A stretch of DNA of 64,000 nt from Bittarella massiliensis (ex Durand et al. 2017) (GTDB taxonomy: Bacteria; Bacillota; Clostridia; Oscillospirales; Ruminococcaceae), in assembly GCF_017566145.1 (NCBI RefSeq), contig NZ_JABFCL010000001.1, forward strand, positions 124,001 to 188,000, written 5' to 3'. This document shows positions 35,869 through 44,172 of the stretch, one piece after another; the stretch's first letter is position 1; the number at the start of each line of letters is the position of its first letter. The notes under the pieces are model-generated. The model was not told the origin of the DNA, made no database searches, and saw only the letters and a list, made by a program, of their open reading frames with translations. A program made the position numbers and the translations under genes.

Positions 35869-36145
35869 TAAAAAAGACCCGTCCCCGTAATAGGGACGAG
35901 CCTTGTGTGTACAAGTAGCCCGCGGTACCACCCAGATTGCACGATCTGTGCCGCTTTGCAGGGTTCCAACAAACCCCGGGCCGATTAACGCAGCCCACGC
36001 GGAAGAACTTACTGGCCGCCCCTGGCGGTTTTCTGCCCTTCAACTCAGGAGTGACTAGCCGCTGCACAACCTCTGCCGGACTTCCACCATCCGCCGGCTC
36101 TCTGGAAAGGCGCATTGCATCGGACTCTCTCCGTCTTTGTCATTG
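35869..36145 (-). ncRNA. T-box riboswitch leader, specifier GTC (valine)
   Basis: The antiterminator signature GGGTGGTACCGCG is at 35921-35933 and an intrinsic terminator with a T run at 35869-35902. Stem I shows AGAGAG and the ATGGTGGAAGTCC segment, and its base pairs as GCCTTTC with GAAGGGC. The triplet directly before ACTCCTGAG is GTC (36053-36055), a valine specifier in the register used by glyQS and ileS T-boxes. The T-box base pairing with the discriminator is A, as in tRNA-Val. Uncharged tRNA should prevent termination and turn on the XRE-cupin/acyl-CoA synthetase operon. Confidence 0.9.
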
Positions 36146-36150
36146 CAGTC

Positions 36151-36180
36151 ATTATAGTCTCCCCACCCGGGAGCTGTCAA
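36151..36180 (-). promoter_or_regulatory. Promoter of the T-box operon
   Basis: Minus-strand perfect TTGACA (36175-36180), an 18-bp spacer, and a perfect TATAAT (36151-36156). Strong constitutive promoter, as expected where control is by attenuation. Confidence 0.88.
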
Positions 36181-36283
36181 GGCCACCCGTCCAATTTGGA
36201 AAGCTGCTGGTTTCTGCCGCTCATTTTCTGCTGTATTTTAGCAAATCCCCCAATTTTTTTAAAGGAAGCGCAGAGAGAGCCCC

Positions 36284-36598
36284 TCAGTAAAAGAGCACCT
36301 CTTTAAGCACCGGCAGGCTGTACTCGTCGATCCCCGGCACCCGCATCAGGTCTTCGTCGCTGGCAAAGGTCCCCCGCTCCTCTCGGACGCGCACAATGTC
36401 GCCAGCCAACTGGCTGTCCACGTACTCGGCAGCGGCCAGGGTCTCCTGGTCGGCCAGGTTGACATTGACCCGGTTTTGTCCGTCGTAGAGGGGGCCCAGG
36501 TCTTTTCCCACCTTGCCCCCTTGCCAGAACAGCAGTCCCGCCACTATAATGAGAAACAGAGACAAAAAAATGCGAATCTGCCTGCCCTCACTCACCAT
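36284..36598 (-). CDS. ComEA-like helix-hairpin-helix protein
   Basis: 104 residues. Membrane anchor at 9-25, then a helix-hairpin-helix domain with VNVNLADQETL and GTFASDEDLMRVPGI. ComEA binds incoming DNA at the membrane surface; this version lacks the longer linker of classical ComEA and the second hairpin is imperfect, so binding is uncertain. The ATG at 36598 follows AGGGGGC. The open frame extends far upstream over yjbQ but that part is antisense shadow. It diverges from yjbQ. Confidence 0.7.
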   Translation of the reverse strand: MVSEGRQIRIFLSLFLIIVAGLLFWQGGKVGKDLGPLYDGQNRVNVNLADQETLAAAEYVDSQLAGDIVRVREERGTFASDEDLMRVPGIDEYSLPVLKEVLFY

Positions 36599-36676
36599 TT
36601 CGCGCCCCCTTTTTCTGTATTGTAGCACAGTGGGGGGCCCAGCGGGGCAAATTCGGCAAAAAGGAGCGACACTTTC

Positions 36677-37078
36677 ATGGCCCACTGCAAGAGTTTTCAG
36701 CTCTCCACCGGCGCGCACAGCTTTCACGACATCACCAGCCAGGTGCGCGCGTACATCCGCGAGACCGGGGTGCGCGACGGGATCGCCGTCGTCTTCACCC
36801 CCCACACCACCGCCGCCATCACCATCAACGAAAACGCCGACCCCGACGTGCTGCGCGACCTCTCGGCGGGGTTGGACAAGACCTTTCCCCCTCTGCGGGA
36901 ATACCGCCACTTTGAGGGCAATTCCGATGCGCACATGAAATCCAGCCTGATGGCCCCTTCCCTCTCCCTCATCATCAGTGAGGGGGAGCCCATCCTCGGC
37001 ACCTGGCAGGACATCTACTTCTGCGAATTCGACGGCCCCCGCCGCCGCACCTTCTACGTCAAGGTGATCGAGGGCTGA
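36677..37078 (+). CDS. YjbQ/UPF0047 family protein (secondary thiamine-phosphate synthase type)
   Basis: 133 residues, the usual size. Family motifs: VVFTPHTTAAITINENADPDV, GNSDAHMKSSLMAPS and GTWQDIYFCEFDGPR. The histidines of the first two motifs form a metal site. E. coli YjbQ has a weak thiamine-phosphate synthase activity, but the real role is uncertain. The ATG follows AAGGAG. It stands alone, diverging from comEA and closed by a strong terminator. Confidence 0.92.
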   Translation: MAHCKSFQLSTGAHSFHDITSQVRAYIRETGVRDGIAVVFTPHTTAAITINENADPDVLRDLSAGLDKTFPPLREYRHFEGNSDAHMKSSLMAPSLSLIISEGEPILGTWQDIYFCEFDGPRRRTFYVKVIEG

Positions 37079-37088
37079 CGGTGACAAA

Positions 37089-37123
37089 GGAGGGCGGGCG
37101 CCCCACTGGAGCGCCCGCCCTCC
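37089..37123. terminator. Terminator between yjbQ and thioredoxin-like gene
   Basis: A 13-bp GC-rich stem with a 9-base loop and T tails on both sides, serving two converging genes. Confidence 0.82.
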
Positions 37124-37132
37124 TTTCTGCTC

Positions 37133-37402
37133 TCACTCGCCCTGGAGGGCCTCTCTAAACACCTGCTCCACCTTTTCCAGGGTGGGAACCCCTTCGTGGA
37201 CCTTTTTGTCGCCGACAAAATAGGTGGGCACATACCAGTAGTCATAGCCCTCGGTCTTTTCCGGCTCGCGGTTCTCCTCAATCACCTCGATATTCACCTG
37301 GCCATACTCGGGGTGGGCGGCAATCAGCTCCTTCTCCATGGCAAAGGCCTGGCGGCAGTAGGGGCAGTCCTCTAAAATCATCATTTTGACCGGTTTCGGC
37401 AT
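37133..37402 (-). CDS. Thioredoxin/glutaredoxin-like protein
   Basis: 89 residues with a CPYC redox motif at 13-16 (ILEDCPYCRQAF), an intermediate strand, a cis-proline region WYVPTYFVGD, and the C-terminal helix. Likely a small thiol-disulphide exchange protein in the cytoplasm. The ATG at 37402 follows AAGGAGA. The open frame continues without stop into the HD-domain remnant upstream, but the ribosome site marks the true start. Confidence 0.85.
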   Translation of the reverse strand: MPKPVKMMILEDCPYCRQAFAMEKELIAAHPEYGQVNIEVIEENREPEKTEGYDYWYVPTYFVGDKKVHEGVPTLEKVEQVFREALQGE

Positions 37403-37421
37403 GGTAAAATTCTCCTTTTTT

Positions 37422-37789
37422 TCACTGGGCACGACTTCCCCTTTCGGGAAAAATCTCTTCAGATAAAAGGGTGCGCTCCTCTTTCCCCCGCCATGCAGGG
37501 GCTGACAATCGGCGCGCGAAATAGATTTGGTCGAACAGGGCGGCGCTGGTGGGGCGCGAAAGAGGGGCTCCCTCCTGTTCCTGGCGCTTGCCGTCAGCAG
37601 TTTGATACCTCTCCCGGCAGAGGGGGCAGGAGATGTCGTGAAGGACGCGGCGGCTGCCTCCAACACCGTCTGCGTCTCCTCATCCAGCCCTTCCTGTTCG
37701 CCGATGGTCTTAGCGAGGGCGTAGACCTTCCAAAAGTGGGCGCTGTCGTGGAGATTGCCGCCAGAGCGGACGAGCATTCCCACAGTCAA
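37422..37789 (-). pseudogene. Frameshifted and truncated HD-domain phosphohydrolase
   Basis: The first 46 codons (NLHDSAHFWKVYALAKTIGEQEGLDEETQTVLEAAA) follow the small HD-domain family. Reading must then shift: the next frame gives VLHDISCPLCRERY and GKRQEQEGAPL, the second and third conserved blocks. The final GHHH block seen in intact members is missing. So there is one frameshift near 37640 and a lost C-terminus. The start ATG overlaps the DUF2812 stop as ATGA, so it was once coupled with that gene. Confidence 0.75.
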
Positions 37790-38424
37790 CTCTGCAATGG
37801 TCCTTTTGAGCCATCCTCCCCTCTATCCCCCGGCTTTAGCTGCCCGCGGGTGAAGAGGAAGTTGAGGAAGTAGGTGCTTCCCACGAACAAAAAGAGCACT
37901 GCCAGGGCCAAAGCCGCCATCTGCAACACCGCGATCCCGCCGGCCTTTCCCACGGCGGAGAGGGCCAGCGCAGCCGCCCCAAGCACCCAGAAGAGGATGC
38001 TCATCCGCAGGCAGCTGCGCACGCTCTGCCAGGTCACCGGGGCGGGCGGCGGGGTGGACTGGCCCGACAGCGGAGAAATGGGTGGTTCGCTTTCCTCTCC
38101 AACCGTCTCCGGCCGCGGGGTGCCCGCAGGGGCCTTGAAGAAGTGGCAGCCCTCCCCGCAGGAGGTGACGTATTCCCACCCCTGGCCGGCAAAGCGCGCA
38201 ATATAGGCGGGCATCTCCGCCCGGGCGTGCTCGGCGCAGTCGTAGAGGTAGGCGGTGGTCTGGGGCTCCTTTTTCTTGAGGAGGAAACCCATACTGGTGA
38301 ACTGCTCCAATATCCAGCCCTCCTGGCTGTAATAGGAGAGCATGTCCAGCTCGTCCTGGGCCCCTCTGCGGGGCTTCTTACCCGGCACAAACCCGCCGGA
38401 GGGGATGAATTTGCTGTCTTCCAT
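37786..38424 (-). CDS. DUF2812 membrane protein
   Basis: 212 residues. The N-terminal part (DELDMLSYYSQEGWIL, LLKKKEPQTTAYLYDC, GQGWEYVTSCGEGCHFFKAP) is DUF2812, a domain common in Firmicute membrane proteins of unknown function, often near PadR regulators. A Pro/Ser linker and two membrane segments (about 148-168 and 172-193) follow. The ATG at 38424 follows AAAGGGAGA. The gene precedes the HD pseudogene. Confidence 0.8.
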   Translation of the reverse strand: MEDSKFIPSGGFVPGKKPRRGAQDELDMLSYYSQEGWILEQFTSMGFLLKKKEPQTTAYLYDCAEHARAEMPAYIARFAGQGWEYVTSCGEGCHFFKAPAGTPRPETVGEESEPPISPLSGQSTPPPAPVTWQSVRSCLRMSILFWVLGAAALALSAVGKAGGIAVLQMAALALAVLFLFVGSTYFLNFLFTRGQLKPGDRGEDGSKGPLQS

Positions 38425-38750
38425 CGGCTCTCTCCCTTTGGGCGCACTCCCGCCCTGTTCTTCTGGGGCCATTATAGCACACTTCGCCACCGGCGGCCAG
38501 ATTTCCGGCGGCAAAGGGCAGCACAAGAATCTTGTGCACCAATTTTTACAGCCTCCGAAAAGGGGGCCGCACCCAGCAGTCGGGTTCGCTCTGTCAGGCA
38601 CCCCTTCCCCGCCGCCGGGACCCCATCCATGGCCGCACGGACAGCCAGTTGCCGCTGGCAGTATAACACCTGTGCCAGCTTCCCTTGAAAAGGAGTGAGC
38701 CCCCTTTTCTGTAAAGGCGCTCCCATCTGCTGGGGCCGTCTTTGCAGAAA
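38425..38750. other. Noncoding gap upstream of DUF2812
   Basis: No recognisable gene in this interval. It holds a small hairpin GCACAAG-AAT-CTTGTGC (38521-38537) and two TATAAT/TATACT-like -10 sequences on the minus strand without good -35 boxes. Confidence 0.5.
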
Positions 38751-38785
38751 GAGAGGGCTGGGCGCGCAGCGCACCCAGCCCTCTC
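38751..38785 (-). terminator. Terminator downstream of the transketolase pair
   Basis: GAGAGGGCTGGG with CCCAGCCCTCTC (12 bp), 20 bp after the C-terminal transketolase gene, followed by CTCTCTTTC on the minus strand. Confidence 0.8.
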
Positions 38786-38805
38786 TCTTTACGAAGGGGG
38801 ACTCC

Positions 38806-39756
38806 CTATTTCTTTTTGGCAAGGGCCTCTTTGGCCTTGATCACAATGTCTTTGGCCCGCAACTCGAAGATGTCGAGCAGCTCGGCAGCGGGGCCGGACA
38901 TGCCAAAGCGGTCGTAGATGCCCAGTTTTACCACCGGCACCGGGCACTCCTCGGTGACCACCTCGGCCACGGCAGAGCCCAGACCGCCGATGACGCTGTG
39001 CTCCTCGGCAGTGACGATGCAGCCGGTCTCACAGGCGGCCTTGACGATGATGTCGCGGTCGATGGGCTTGATGGTGTGGATGTTGATGACTCGGGCGCTG
39101 ATCCCCTCGGCGGCCAACATCTCGGCAGCCTGCAGAGCCTCGGACACTTCCAGGCCGGTGGCGACGATGGTCAGATCGCTGCCGTCTCTCAGCTGCACGC
39201 CTTTGCCCAGCTCAAACTTATAGCCGGGATCGGTGTTGACCACCGGCACGGCCAGGCGACCAAAGCGCAGGTAGACCGGGCCGTAGTAGTTGATGGCGGC
39301 CTCCACAGCGGCCTTGGCCTCCACGTCGTCGGCGGGGTTGATGACCACCATGCCGGGAATGGTGCGCATCAGGGCGATGTCCTCGTTGCACTGGTGGGTG
39401 GCGCCGTCCTCGCCCACGGTGATGCCGGCGTGGGTGGCGCCGATCTTCACGTTCAGGTGGGGGTAGCCAACGGCATTGCGGACCTGCTCATAGGCACGGC
39501 CGGCGGCAAACATGGCAAAGGTGCTGGCAAAGGGAATTTTGCCGGTGGTGGCCAGGCCGGCGGCGATGCCCACCATGTTGGCCTCGGCAATGCCGCAGTC
39601 GATAAAGCGCTCGGGATAGGCCTTTTTAAAGGTGCCGGTCTTGGTCGCAGCCGCCAGATCGGCGTCCAGAACCACTACGTCGGGGTATTTCTCGGCCAGG
39701 TCGCGCAGCGCCTCGCCGTAACTCTCACGAGTTGCCTTTTTCACTACATCTGCCAT
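38806..39756 (-). CDS. Transketolase, C-terminal subunit
   Basis: 316 residues carrying the pyrimidine-binding and C-terminal domains (GIAEANMVGIAAGLATTGKIPFASTFAMFAAGRAYEQVRNAV, VGEDGATHQCNEDIALMRTIPGM). With the adjacent N-terminal half it makes the thiamine-diphosphate enzyme of the non-oxidative pentose phosphate pathway. Split transketolases are common in Clostridia. The start is 4 bp after the stop of the N-terminal half. Confidence 0.95.
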   Translation of the reverse strand: MADVVKKATRESYGEALRDLAEKYPDVVVLDADLAAATKTGTFKKAYPERFIDCGIAEANMVGIAAGLATTGKIPFASTFAMFAAGRAYEQVRNAVGYPHLNVKIGATHAGITVGEDGATHQCNEDIALMRTIPGMVVINPADDVEAKAAVEAAINYYGPVYLRFGRLAVPVVNTDPGYKFELGKGVQLRDGSDLTIVATGLEVSEALQAAEMLAAEGISARVINIHTIKPIDRDIIVKAACETGCIVTAEEHSVIGGLGSAVAEVVTEECPVPVVKLGIYDRFGMSGPAAELLDIFELRAKDIVIKAKEALAKKK

Positions 39757-39760
39757 CTTC

Positions 39761-40603
39761 CTACGCCTCCACTTCCGCCAAAGTCGCCTTCAGCTCGTTC
39801 ATTGCAATTTCAAACTGCTCTGGGTTGGGGGCGGCGCCGTGCCACGACACGTTGTTCTCCATAAAGGAGACGCCCTTGCCCTTTACGCTCTTCTGGATGA
39901 TGGCAACCGGCTTGTCGGTCACCTCTCTGGCCTCTTTAAAGGCCGCCTCGATCTGGTCGAAGTCATGGCCGTCGATCTCGATGACATGCCAGTTGAAGGC
40001 GGCGAACTTCGCGCCGATGGGATAGGGGGAGCAGACCTCCTCCACGGTGCCATCGATCTGCAGGTTGTTGTTGTCCACCACCACGGTGAGGTTGGTCAGC
40101 CCCTTGGCGCCGGCAAACATGGCGGCCTCCCAGATCTGGCCCTCCTGAATCTCGCCGTCGCCGCAGATGGCGTACACCCGATAGCTCTCGCCGGAGAGCT
40201 TGGCCGACAGGGCCATACCGCAGGCGACCGAAAGCCCCTGGCCCAGGGAGCCGGAGGACATGTCCACGCCGGGGGTCCCCTTCATGTCGGGGTGGCCCTG
40301 GAGCATGGCGTGGGGCTTGCGCAGCTTCAGCAGCTCTTCGTGGGGGAAGTACCCGCGCTCAGACAACGTGGCGTACAGCGCCGGGGCGGTGTGGCCCTTG
40401 GACAGCACCAGGCGGTCCCGATCGGCCTTCTTCGGGTCTTTCGGGTCGATGTTCATCTCCTTGAAATACAGATAAGTCATCGTGTCGGCGATGGAGAGAG
40501 AGCCACCCGGATGACCCGATTTTGCGTTGTAAACGGCCTCAACAGCGCCCATGCGGACTTTGCAAGCCTGCGCGGCAAGTTGCTTTTTTGTTGCCTGGTC
40601 CAT
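39761..40603 (-). CDS. Transketolase, N-terminal subunit
   Basis: 280 residues with the diphosphate-binding domain: KSGHPGGSLSIAD, SGSLGQGLSVACGMAL, and the ThDP/Mg motif GDGEIQEGQIWEAA...VDNNNLQ. ATG 40603 follows AGGAGGTACC. It is the first gene of a two-gene unit; about 120 bp of leader upstream contain a GGGGAGA/TCTCCCC hairpin. Confidence 0.95.
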   Translation of the reverse strand: MDQATKKQLAAQACKVRMGAVEAVYNAKSGHPGGSLSIADTMTYLYFKEMNIDPKDPKKADRDRLVLSKGHTAPALYATLSERGYFPHEELLKLRKPHAMLQGHPDMKGTPGVDMSSGSLGQGLSVACGMALSAKLSGESYRVYAICGDGEIQEGQIWEAAMFAGAKGLTNLTVVVDNNNLQIDGTVEEVCSPYPIGAKFAAFNWHVIEIDGHDFDQIEAAFKEAREVTDKPVAIIQKSVKGKGVSFMENNVSWHGAAPNPEQFEIAMNELKATLAEVEA

Positions 40604-40721
40604 AACGGTACCTCCTAAGTATTTTTATCACTGGGGAGAGTTCTCCCCGTATTCTGGACCCAGCCGGGCCCAGCTGCAAACGCCGGTGTGACGCGGCGAT
40701 GGCATTTGAGAAAAAACGGGT

Positions 40722-41543
40722 TTACAGGCGGCCACAATTTTGCCGCAGGTAACCCAAAAATTCGGCGACGCCCCCCTCTAGACAGCTGGCGCAGACCATG
40801 TCGGCGTGCACCTTGATGTCCTGCGGCGCATCTGCCAGGGTGGCGGAAAAGTGCGCGGCCCGCAGCAATTCGAGGTCGTTGTAGTAGTCGCCGATGGCGG
40901 CGGTGGCGTCCTGGGGCAAACCCAGGTAGTCGGCCAGAAAGTGGAGCGCTTCCCCCTTGTTGACCCCGTCTGCCATCACCTCTAAAAACTGGGGGGCCGT
41001 CTTGACAAAGTAGACGCCCAGGTGATACTGGGACTGGAGAAAGGCCTCCAACCGCGCCATCTCCTCCGGGTCGATACAAAAGAGGACTTTATACCACTCT
41101 TGGGGGACGCTGTCCACATCCGTCACTATATATTCTAATCTATCTGTGCTGGTATGTCTATGGGCAAAGTGGTTATTTTTTGCGACATAAATTGTATCTG
41201 GGCACATGATCTCCGCCCCCAGATCGGGGAAGGCGGCGCAGGCGGCCCGCACCAGTTCCACCCCCAGGGCATGGGGCAGGCAGCGCTCGCGGATGGCGCG
41301 GCCACTCTGGTAGTCGTAGATGAGTGCCCCGTTGCAGAGGATGGCTGGAGCCGACAGCTGGACGCGGTCGAGATAGCGCCGGGCCGAGTCCTTGTGCCGG
41401 CCGGTGGCGACGGTAAAGTGGCCCCCCGCCTCGGAAAAGGCGCGAACCGCGTCGACATTTTGCTGGGGCAGGCCGATGCCTGCCCGCAGCAGGGTCCCGT
41501 CCATGTCGGAAACCACCAAATAATCGCTGATCTGCTTACTCAT
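40722..41543 (-). CDS. HAD-superfamily Cof-like phosphatase
   Basis: 273 residues. Motif I DMDGTLLRA, motif II VATGRH, and motif IV IGDYYNDLELL identify the Cof subfamily of HAD hydrolases with a type-IIB cap. These enzymes dephosphorylate sugar phosphates or flavin-type phosphates; the substrate is not known. The start overlaps the end of the RluD-like gene by 8 bp. A short AT-rich patch of rare codons lies near codons 105-140. Confidence 0.9.
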   Translation of the reverse strand: MSKQISDYLVVSDMDGTLLRAGIGLPQQNVDAVRAFSEAGGHFTVATGRHKDSARRYLDRVQLSAPAILCNGALIYDYQSGRAIRERCLPHALGVELVRAACAAFPDLGAEIMCPDTIYVAKNNHFAHRHTSTDRLEYIVTDVDSVPQEWYKVLFCIDPEEMARLEAFLQSQYHLGVYFVKTAPQFLEVMADGVNKGEALHFLADYLGLPQDATAAIGDYYNDLELLRAAHFSATLADAPQDIKVHADMVCASCLEGGVAEFLGYLRQNCGRL

Positions 41544-42468
41544 AAGTACCTCCGTAGCGGTTTTTCAGGGCCTGCAAAAAGGCGGTGAAATAGGGGGGCA
41601 GGTCGCTGGTAAACTCCAGGTAGCGGCCGTTCTCTGGATGGAGAAAGCCGACGGTGCGGGCGTGCAGGCACTGGCCCTGCAACCCCTTTTCCGGGTGCTT
41701 GGGGCCGTAGAGGGGGTCGCCGCAGACTGGATGGCCAATCTGGGCTGTCTGCACCCGAATTTGGTGGGTTCTGCCCGTAAAGAGCTCTAGCTTTACATGG
41801 GTGTAAGGGCCATATCTCCCCTGCACCCAGAGCTCGGTCCGGGCCGTCCGCCCGCCCTGGGCCACCACCGCCATCTTCTTGCGCTCGACAGGGTGGCGGC
41901 CCAGCTGGTTTTCCAGCGCCAGATAGGGCTCTTTGATCCCCCCGTGCAGCACCGCCTCATAGCGGCGCAGAAAGCTGTGGGCCCGAATCTGGCCGGCCAG
42001 CATCTGGTGGGCTTTGTTGGTCTTTGCCACCAGCAGCAGGCCACTGGTGTCCCGGTCCAGCCGGTGGAGGATGCCGGGGCGAAGGGGTCCCCCCACGTCG
42101 GAGAGCCCCTCCCAGCCATAGCGGGCCAGCAGGGCAGACGCCAAGCTGTCCTCCTCCCGCCCGGCGCCGGGGTGAACCACCATCCCCTTGGGCTTGTTGA
42201 CCACCGCCAAACAGCTGTCTTCATAGAGGATTTCCAGCGGGAGGGGGTTGGGGCGCAGGGTGAAGGGCGCTTCCTCCTGCCGGCGCAAAACAAGCAGGTC
42301 CCCCTCCTGCAGCTTCTGCTTTTTGGAGAGAGGCCTGCCGTTGCAATCGACCTGCCCCGTTTCCAGGGCCCGTTTCACCTGGGAGCGGGAGAGCCCAGAC
42401 TGGCGGCTGAGGAGCAGGTCCACCCGTTCCCCCAAATCCGCCGCCTGTACCGTGTACAAAAACTCCAT
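41536..42468 (-). CDS. RluA/RluD-family pseudouridine synthase
   Basis: 310 residues. An S4 RNA-binding domain at about 12-75, then the catalytic HRLDRDTSGLLLVAKT motif holding the essential Asp, and the GRTHQIRVQTAQIGHPVCGD motif. It modifies uridines in 23S rRNA helix 69 or a related target; the exact site cannot be told. It lies directly downstream of lspA (11-bp gap), a pairing usual in Firmicutes. Confidence 0.93.
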   Translation of the reverse strand: MEFLYTVQAADLGERVDLLLSRQSGLSRSQVKRALETGQVDCNGRPLSKKQKLQEGDLLVLRRQEEAPFTLRPNPLPLEILYEDSCLAVVNKPKGMVVHPGAGREEDSLASALLARYGWEGLSDVGGPLRPGILHRLDRDTSGLLLVAKTNKAHQMLAGQIRAHSFLRRYEAVLHGGIKEPYLALENQLGRHPVERKKMAVVAQGGRTARTELWVQGRYGPYTHVKLELFTGRTHQIRVQTAQIGHPVCGDPLYGPKHPEKGLQGQCLHARTVGFLHPENGRYLEFTSDLPPYFTAFLQALKNRYGGTYE

Positions 42469-42479
42469 GCCCTTCTCCC

Positions 42480-43376
42480 CTATGCGCGCTCCTCTTTGGG
42501 CGGCGCTTCACCGCCGCCCGTCTCCCCTTCATCGGCCGGAGCGGTCTCATCCTGCGGAACTGCCGGGCCGGCAGAGGACTCTTGCGCGGGTTCAGCTGAA
42601 TCGTCGGCAACTTCCTCTGAGGCGGTCTCTTCTGCTTTAACGCCGCCTTCTTCGTGCTCGGTTTCCCCCGCTTCAGCAGCGACTTCCTCCACTTCGGCAG
42701 CAGTCTCCTCTGAAGGGATGGCCCCCTCTTCCGCTGCGGGCGCAGGCTCTTCTGCGCTCAAGCCGGCAATTTCCGCGCTCTCCTCCGCCGCCTCGGCGGC
42801 CAGGGGGAACACCAATTCGGCGTCGGCGTCAATGGGCTCGGCCGGGCGAACGGGGGCGGCCGCCAGCTCTTGGGCCGGCACCTCGGTCACCGCAGCGGCT
42901 TTTTTCTCCTTTTTCTGGGGGAAAAAGGTCTTGTCGAAAAAGAGGATGTCCACCACCATCACCACAATGCCGCAGACCACCAGGCAGTCGGCAAAGTTGA
43001 AAACCGGAAAGTCGATGAACTGAAACTGCAGATAGTCGATGACGCAGCCCCGGAAGATGCGGTCGATCAAATTTCCCAGGCCGCCCGCCATCACCACCAG
43101 CACACAGCCGTTGAGCACCCTGTTTTGCAGGATGTTCTTGGTGAGCACAAAGCAGCCAAAGACCAAAATCACCGTGGTGACAGCGATGAGCAGGGTGGTG
43201 CTCCCCTCCATCATCCCGAAGGCAGCCCCCCGGTTCTCCACGTAGGTGAGCCCCAGCACATTGGGGATCACCTCGATCGGGCCGGACTGCTGTAAAAAGA
43301 TGACCGCCGCCATCTTCAGCAGTTGGTCCGCTGCCACCAGCGCCAGGCAGGTGGCCAATATCGTCAACATTCCCAT
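42480..43376 (-). CDS. lspA: Lipoprotein signal peptidase II with long acidic tail
   Basis: 298 residues. Residues 1-155 are a normal LspA with four membrane segments and the two catalytic aspartates in GNLIDRIFRG and FNFADCLVV. The remaining 140 residues are Ala/Glu-rich and acidic, with no predicted structure. LspA usually ends after about 160 residues. It cleaves the signal peptide of diacylglyceryl prolipoproteins. The ATG at 43376 follows AGGAGGAG. It sits in the divIVA-lspA-rluD order. Confidence 0.92.
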   Translation of the reverse strand: MGMLTILATCLALVAADQLLKMAAVIFLQQSGPIEVIPNVLGLTYVENRGAAFGMMEGSTTLLIAVTTVILVFGCFVLTKNILQNRVLNGCVLVVMAGGLGNLIDRIFRGCVIDYLQFQFIDFPVFNFADCLVVCGIVVMVVDILFFDKTFFPQKKEKKAAAVTEVPAQELAAAPVRPAEPIDADAELVFPLAAEAAEESAEIAGLSAEEPAPAAEEGAIPSEETAAEVEEVAAEAGETEHEEGGVKAEETASEEVADDSAEPAQESSAGPAVPQDETAPADEGETGGGEAPPKEERA

Positions 43377-43510
43377 GGGGTCTACTCCTCCTGTGTGTCG
43401 TCTGGGCCGGCAAAAGGGGCCGCCGAAAGAGCGGGCGCCCGCAGGCGTTCTCTCCCAGCTGCCCCTCTGCCAAAAAATTGTCCGCGCTACAAGTGGGGGC
43501 AACAGGCGCT

Positions 43511-44161
43511 CTACTTCTCAGAGACGCCCCGCTCCCCCATCTCAAAGTTCAGGTCGAACCCGGTATCAAAGAGTTCGGGGTTGATCTCCCCCGCCTTGAC
43601 CGAAAAGCCCTCTTCCTCTGCCGGGGCGGCAACGGGTTCCGGGGCGGCGGACTGCTGCTCGGCCAGAGGTTGTTCCGCAGGCGCCTCAGCAGGGCTCTCC
43701 TCCTCGGCGGGCTCCTCCGCCGGGATCTGGGAGATGACCTCGATGTGGTTGCGGTAGAGGGAGAGCAGCGCCCCCTTAAAGGAGGACACCTCGGCCTTCA
43801 TCCGCGCCAGTTCATCCTGGTAGAAGTGGATCTTGTCCTCTGACTTGGAGAGCATGCTCTCGGACTTGATGGTGGCATCGCGCATGATGATGTCGGCCTT
43901 CTGGCGCGCCTCGGCGATCACCGAATTGCCCAGCTTCTGGGCGCCCAACAGGGCCGCCCGCAGGCTGTCCTCATCCTTTCGGTAGTCCTCCAACTTGTCG
44001 GCCAGCAGTTCCAGTTTCTGCTCCAGATCCGCCTTTTCCGCCTCCAGCTTCTCGACGGTGACAATGACCTCGTCGATAAAATCGTCCACCGAGTCGGCCT
44101 TGTAGCCCTTCATCCCTGAGCGCTCAAAGGTCGCGTTCTTGATTTGCTCCAGTGTCAGCAT
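43511..44161 (-). CDS. divIVA: Cell division protein DivIVA
   Basis: 216 residues. The membrane-binding N-terminus (MLTLEQIKNATFERSGMKGYKADSVDDFIDEV) is followed by long coiled coils to about residue 145 and an Ala/Glu/Pro-rich tail ending in a conserved-looking FDLNFEMGER segment. DivIVA localises to curved membranes and organises division and polarity. It lies behind ylmH and sepF in the conserved division cluster. Confidence 0.93.
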   Translation of the reverse strand: MLTLEQIKNATFERSGMKGYKADSVDDFIDEVIVTVEKLEAEKADLEQKLELLADKLEDYRKDEDSLRAALLGAQKLGNSVIAEARQKADIIMRDATIKSESMLSKSEDKIHFYQDELARMKAEVSSFKGALLSLYRNHIEVISQIPAEEPAEEESPAEAPAEQPLAEQQSAAPEPVAAPAEEEGFSVKAGEINPELFDTGFDLNFEMGERGVSEK

Positions 44162-44172
44162 CCTCTATCCTC

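Noticed and set aside
36284..37087. A long open frame extending the ComEA-like gene upstream over yjbQ
   Set aside because: The added part is antisense to yjbQ, and a good ribosome site marks the ATG at 36598.
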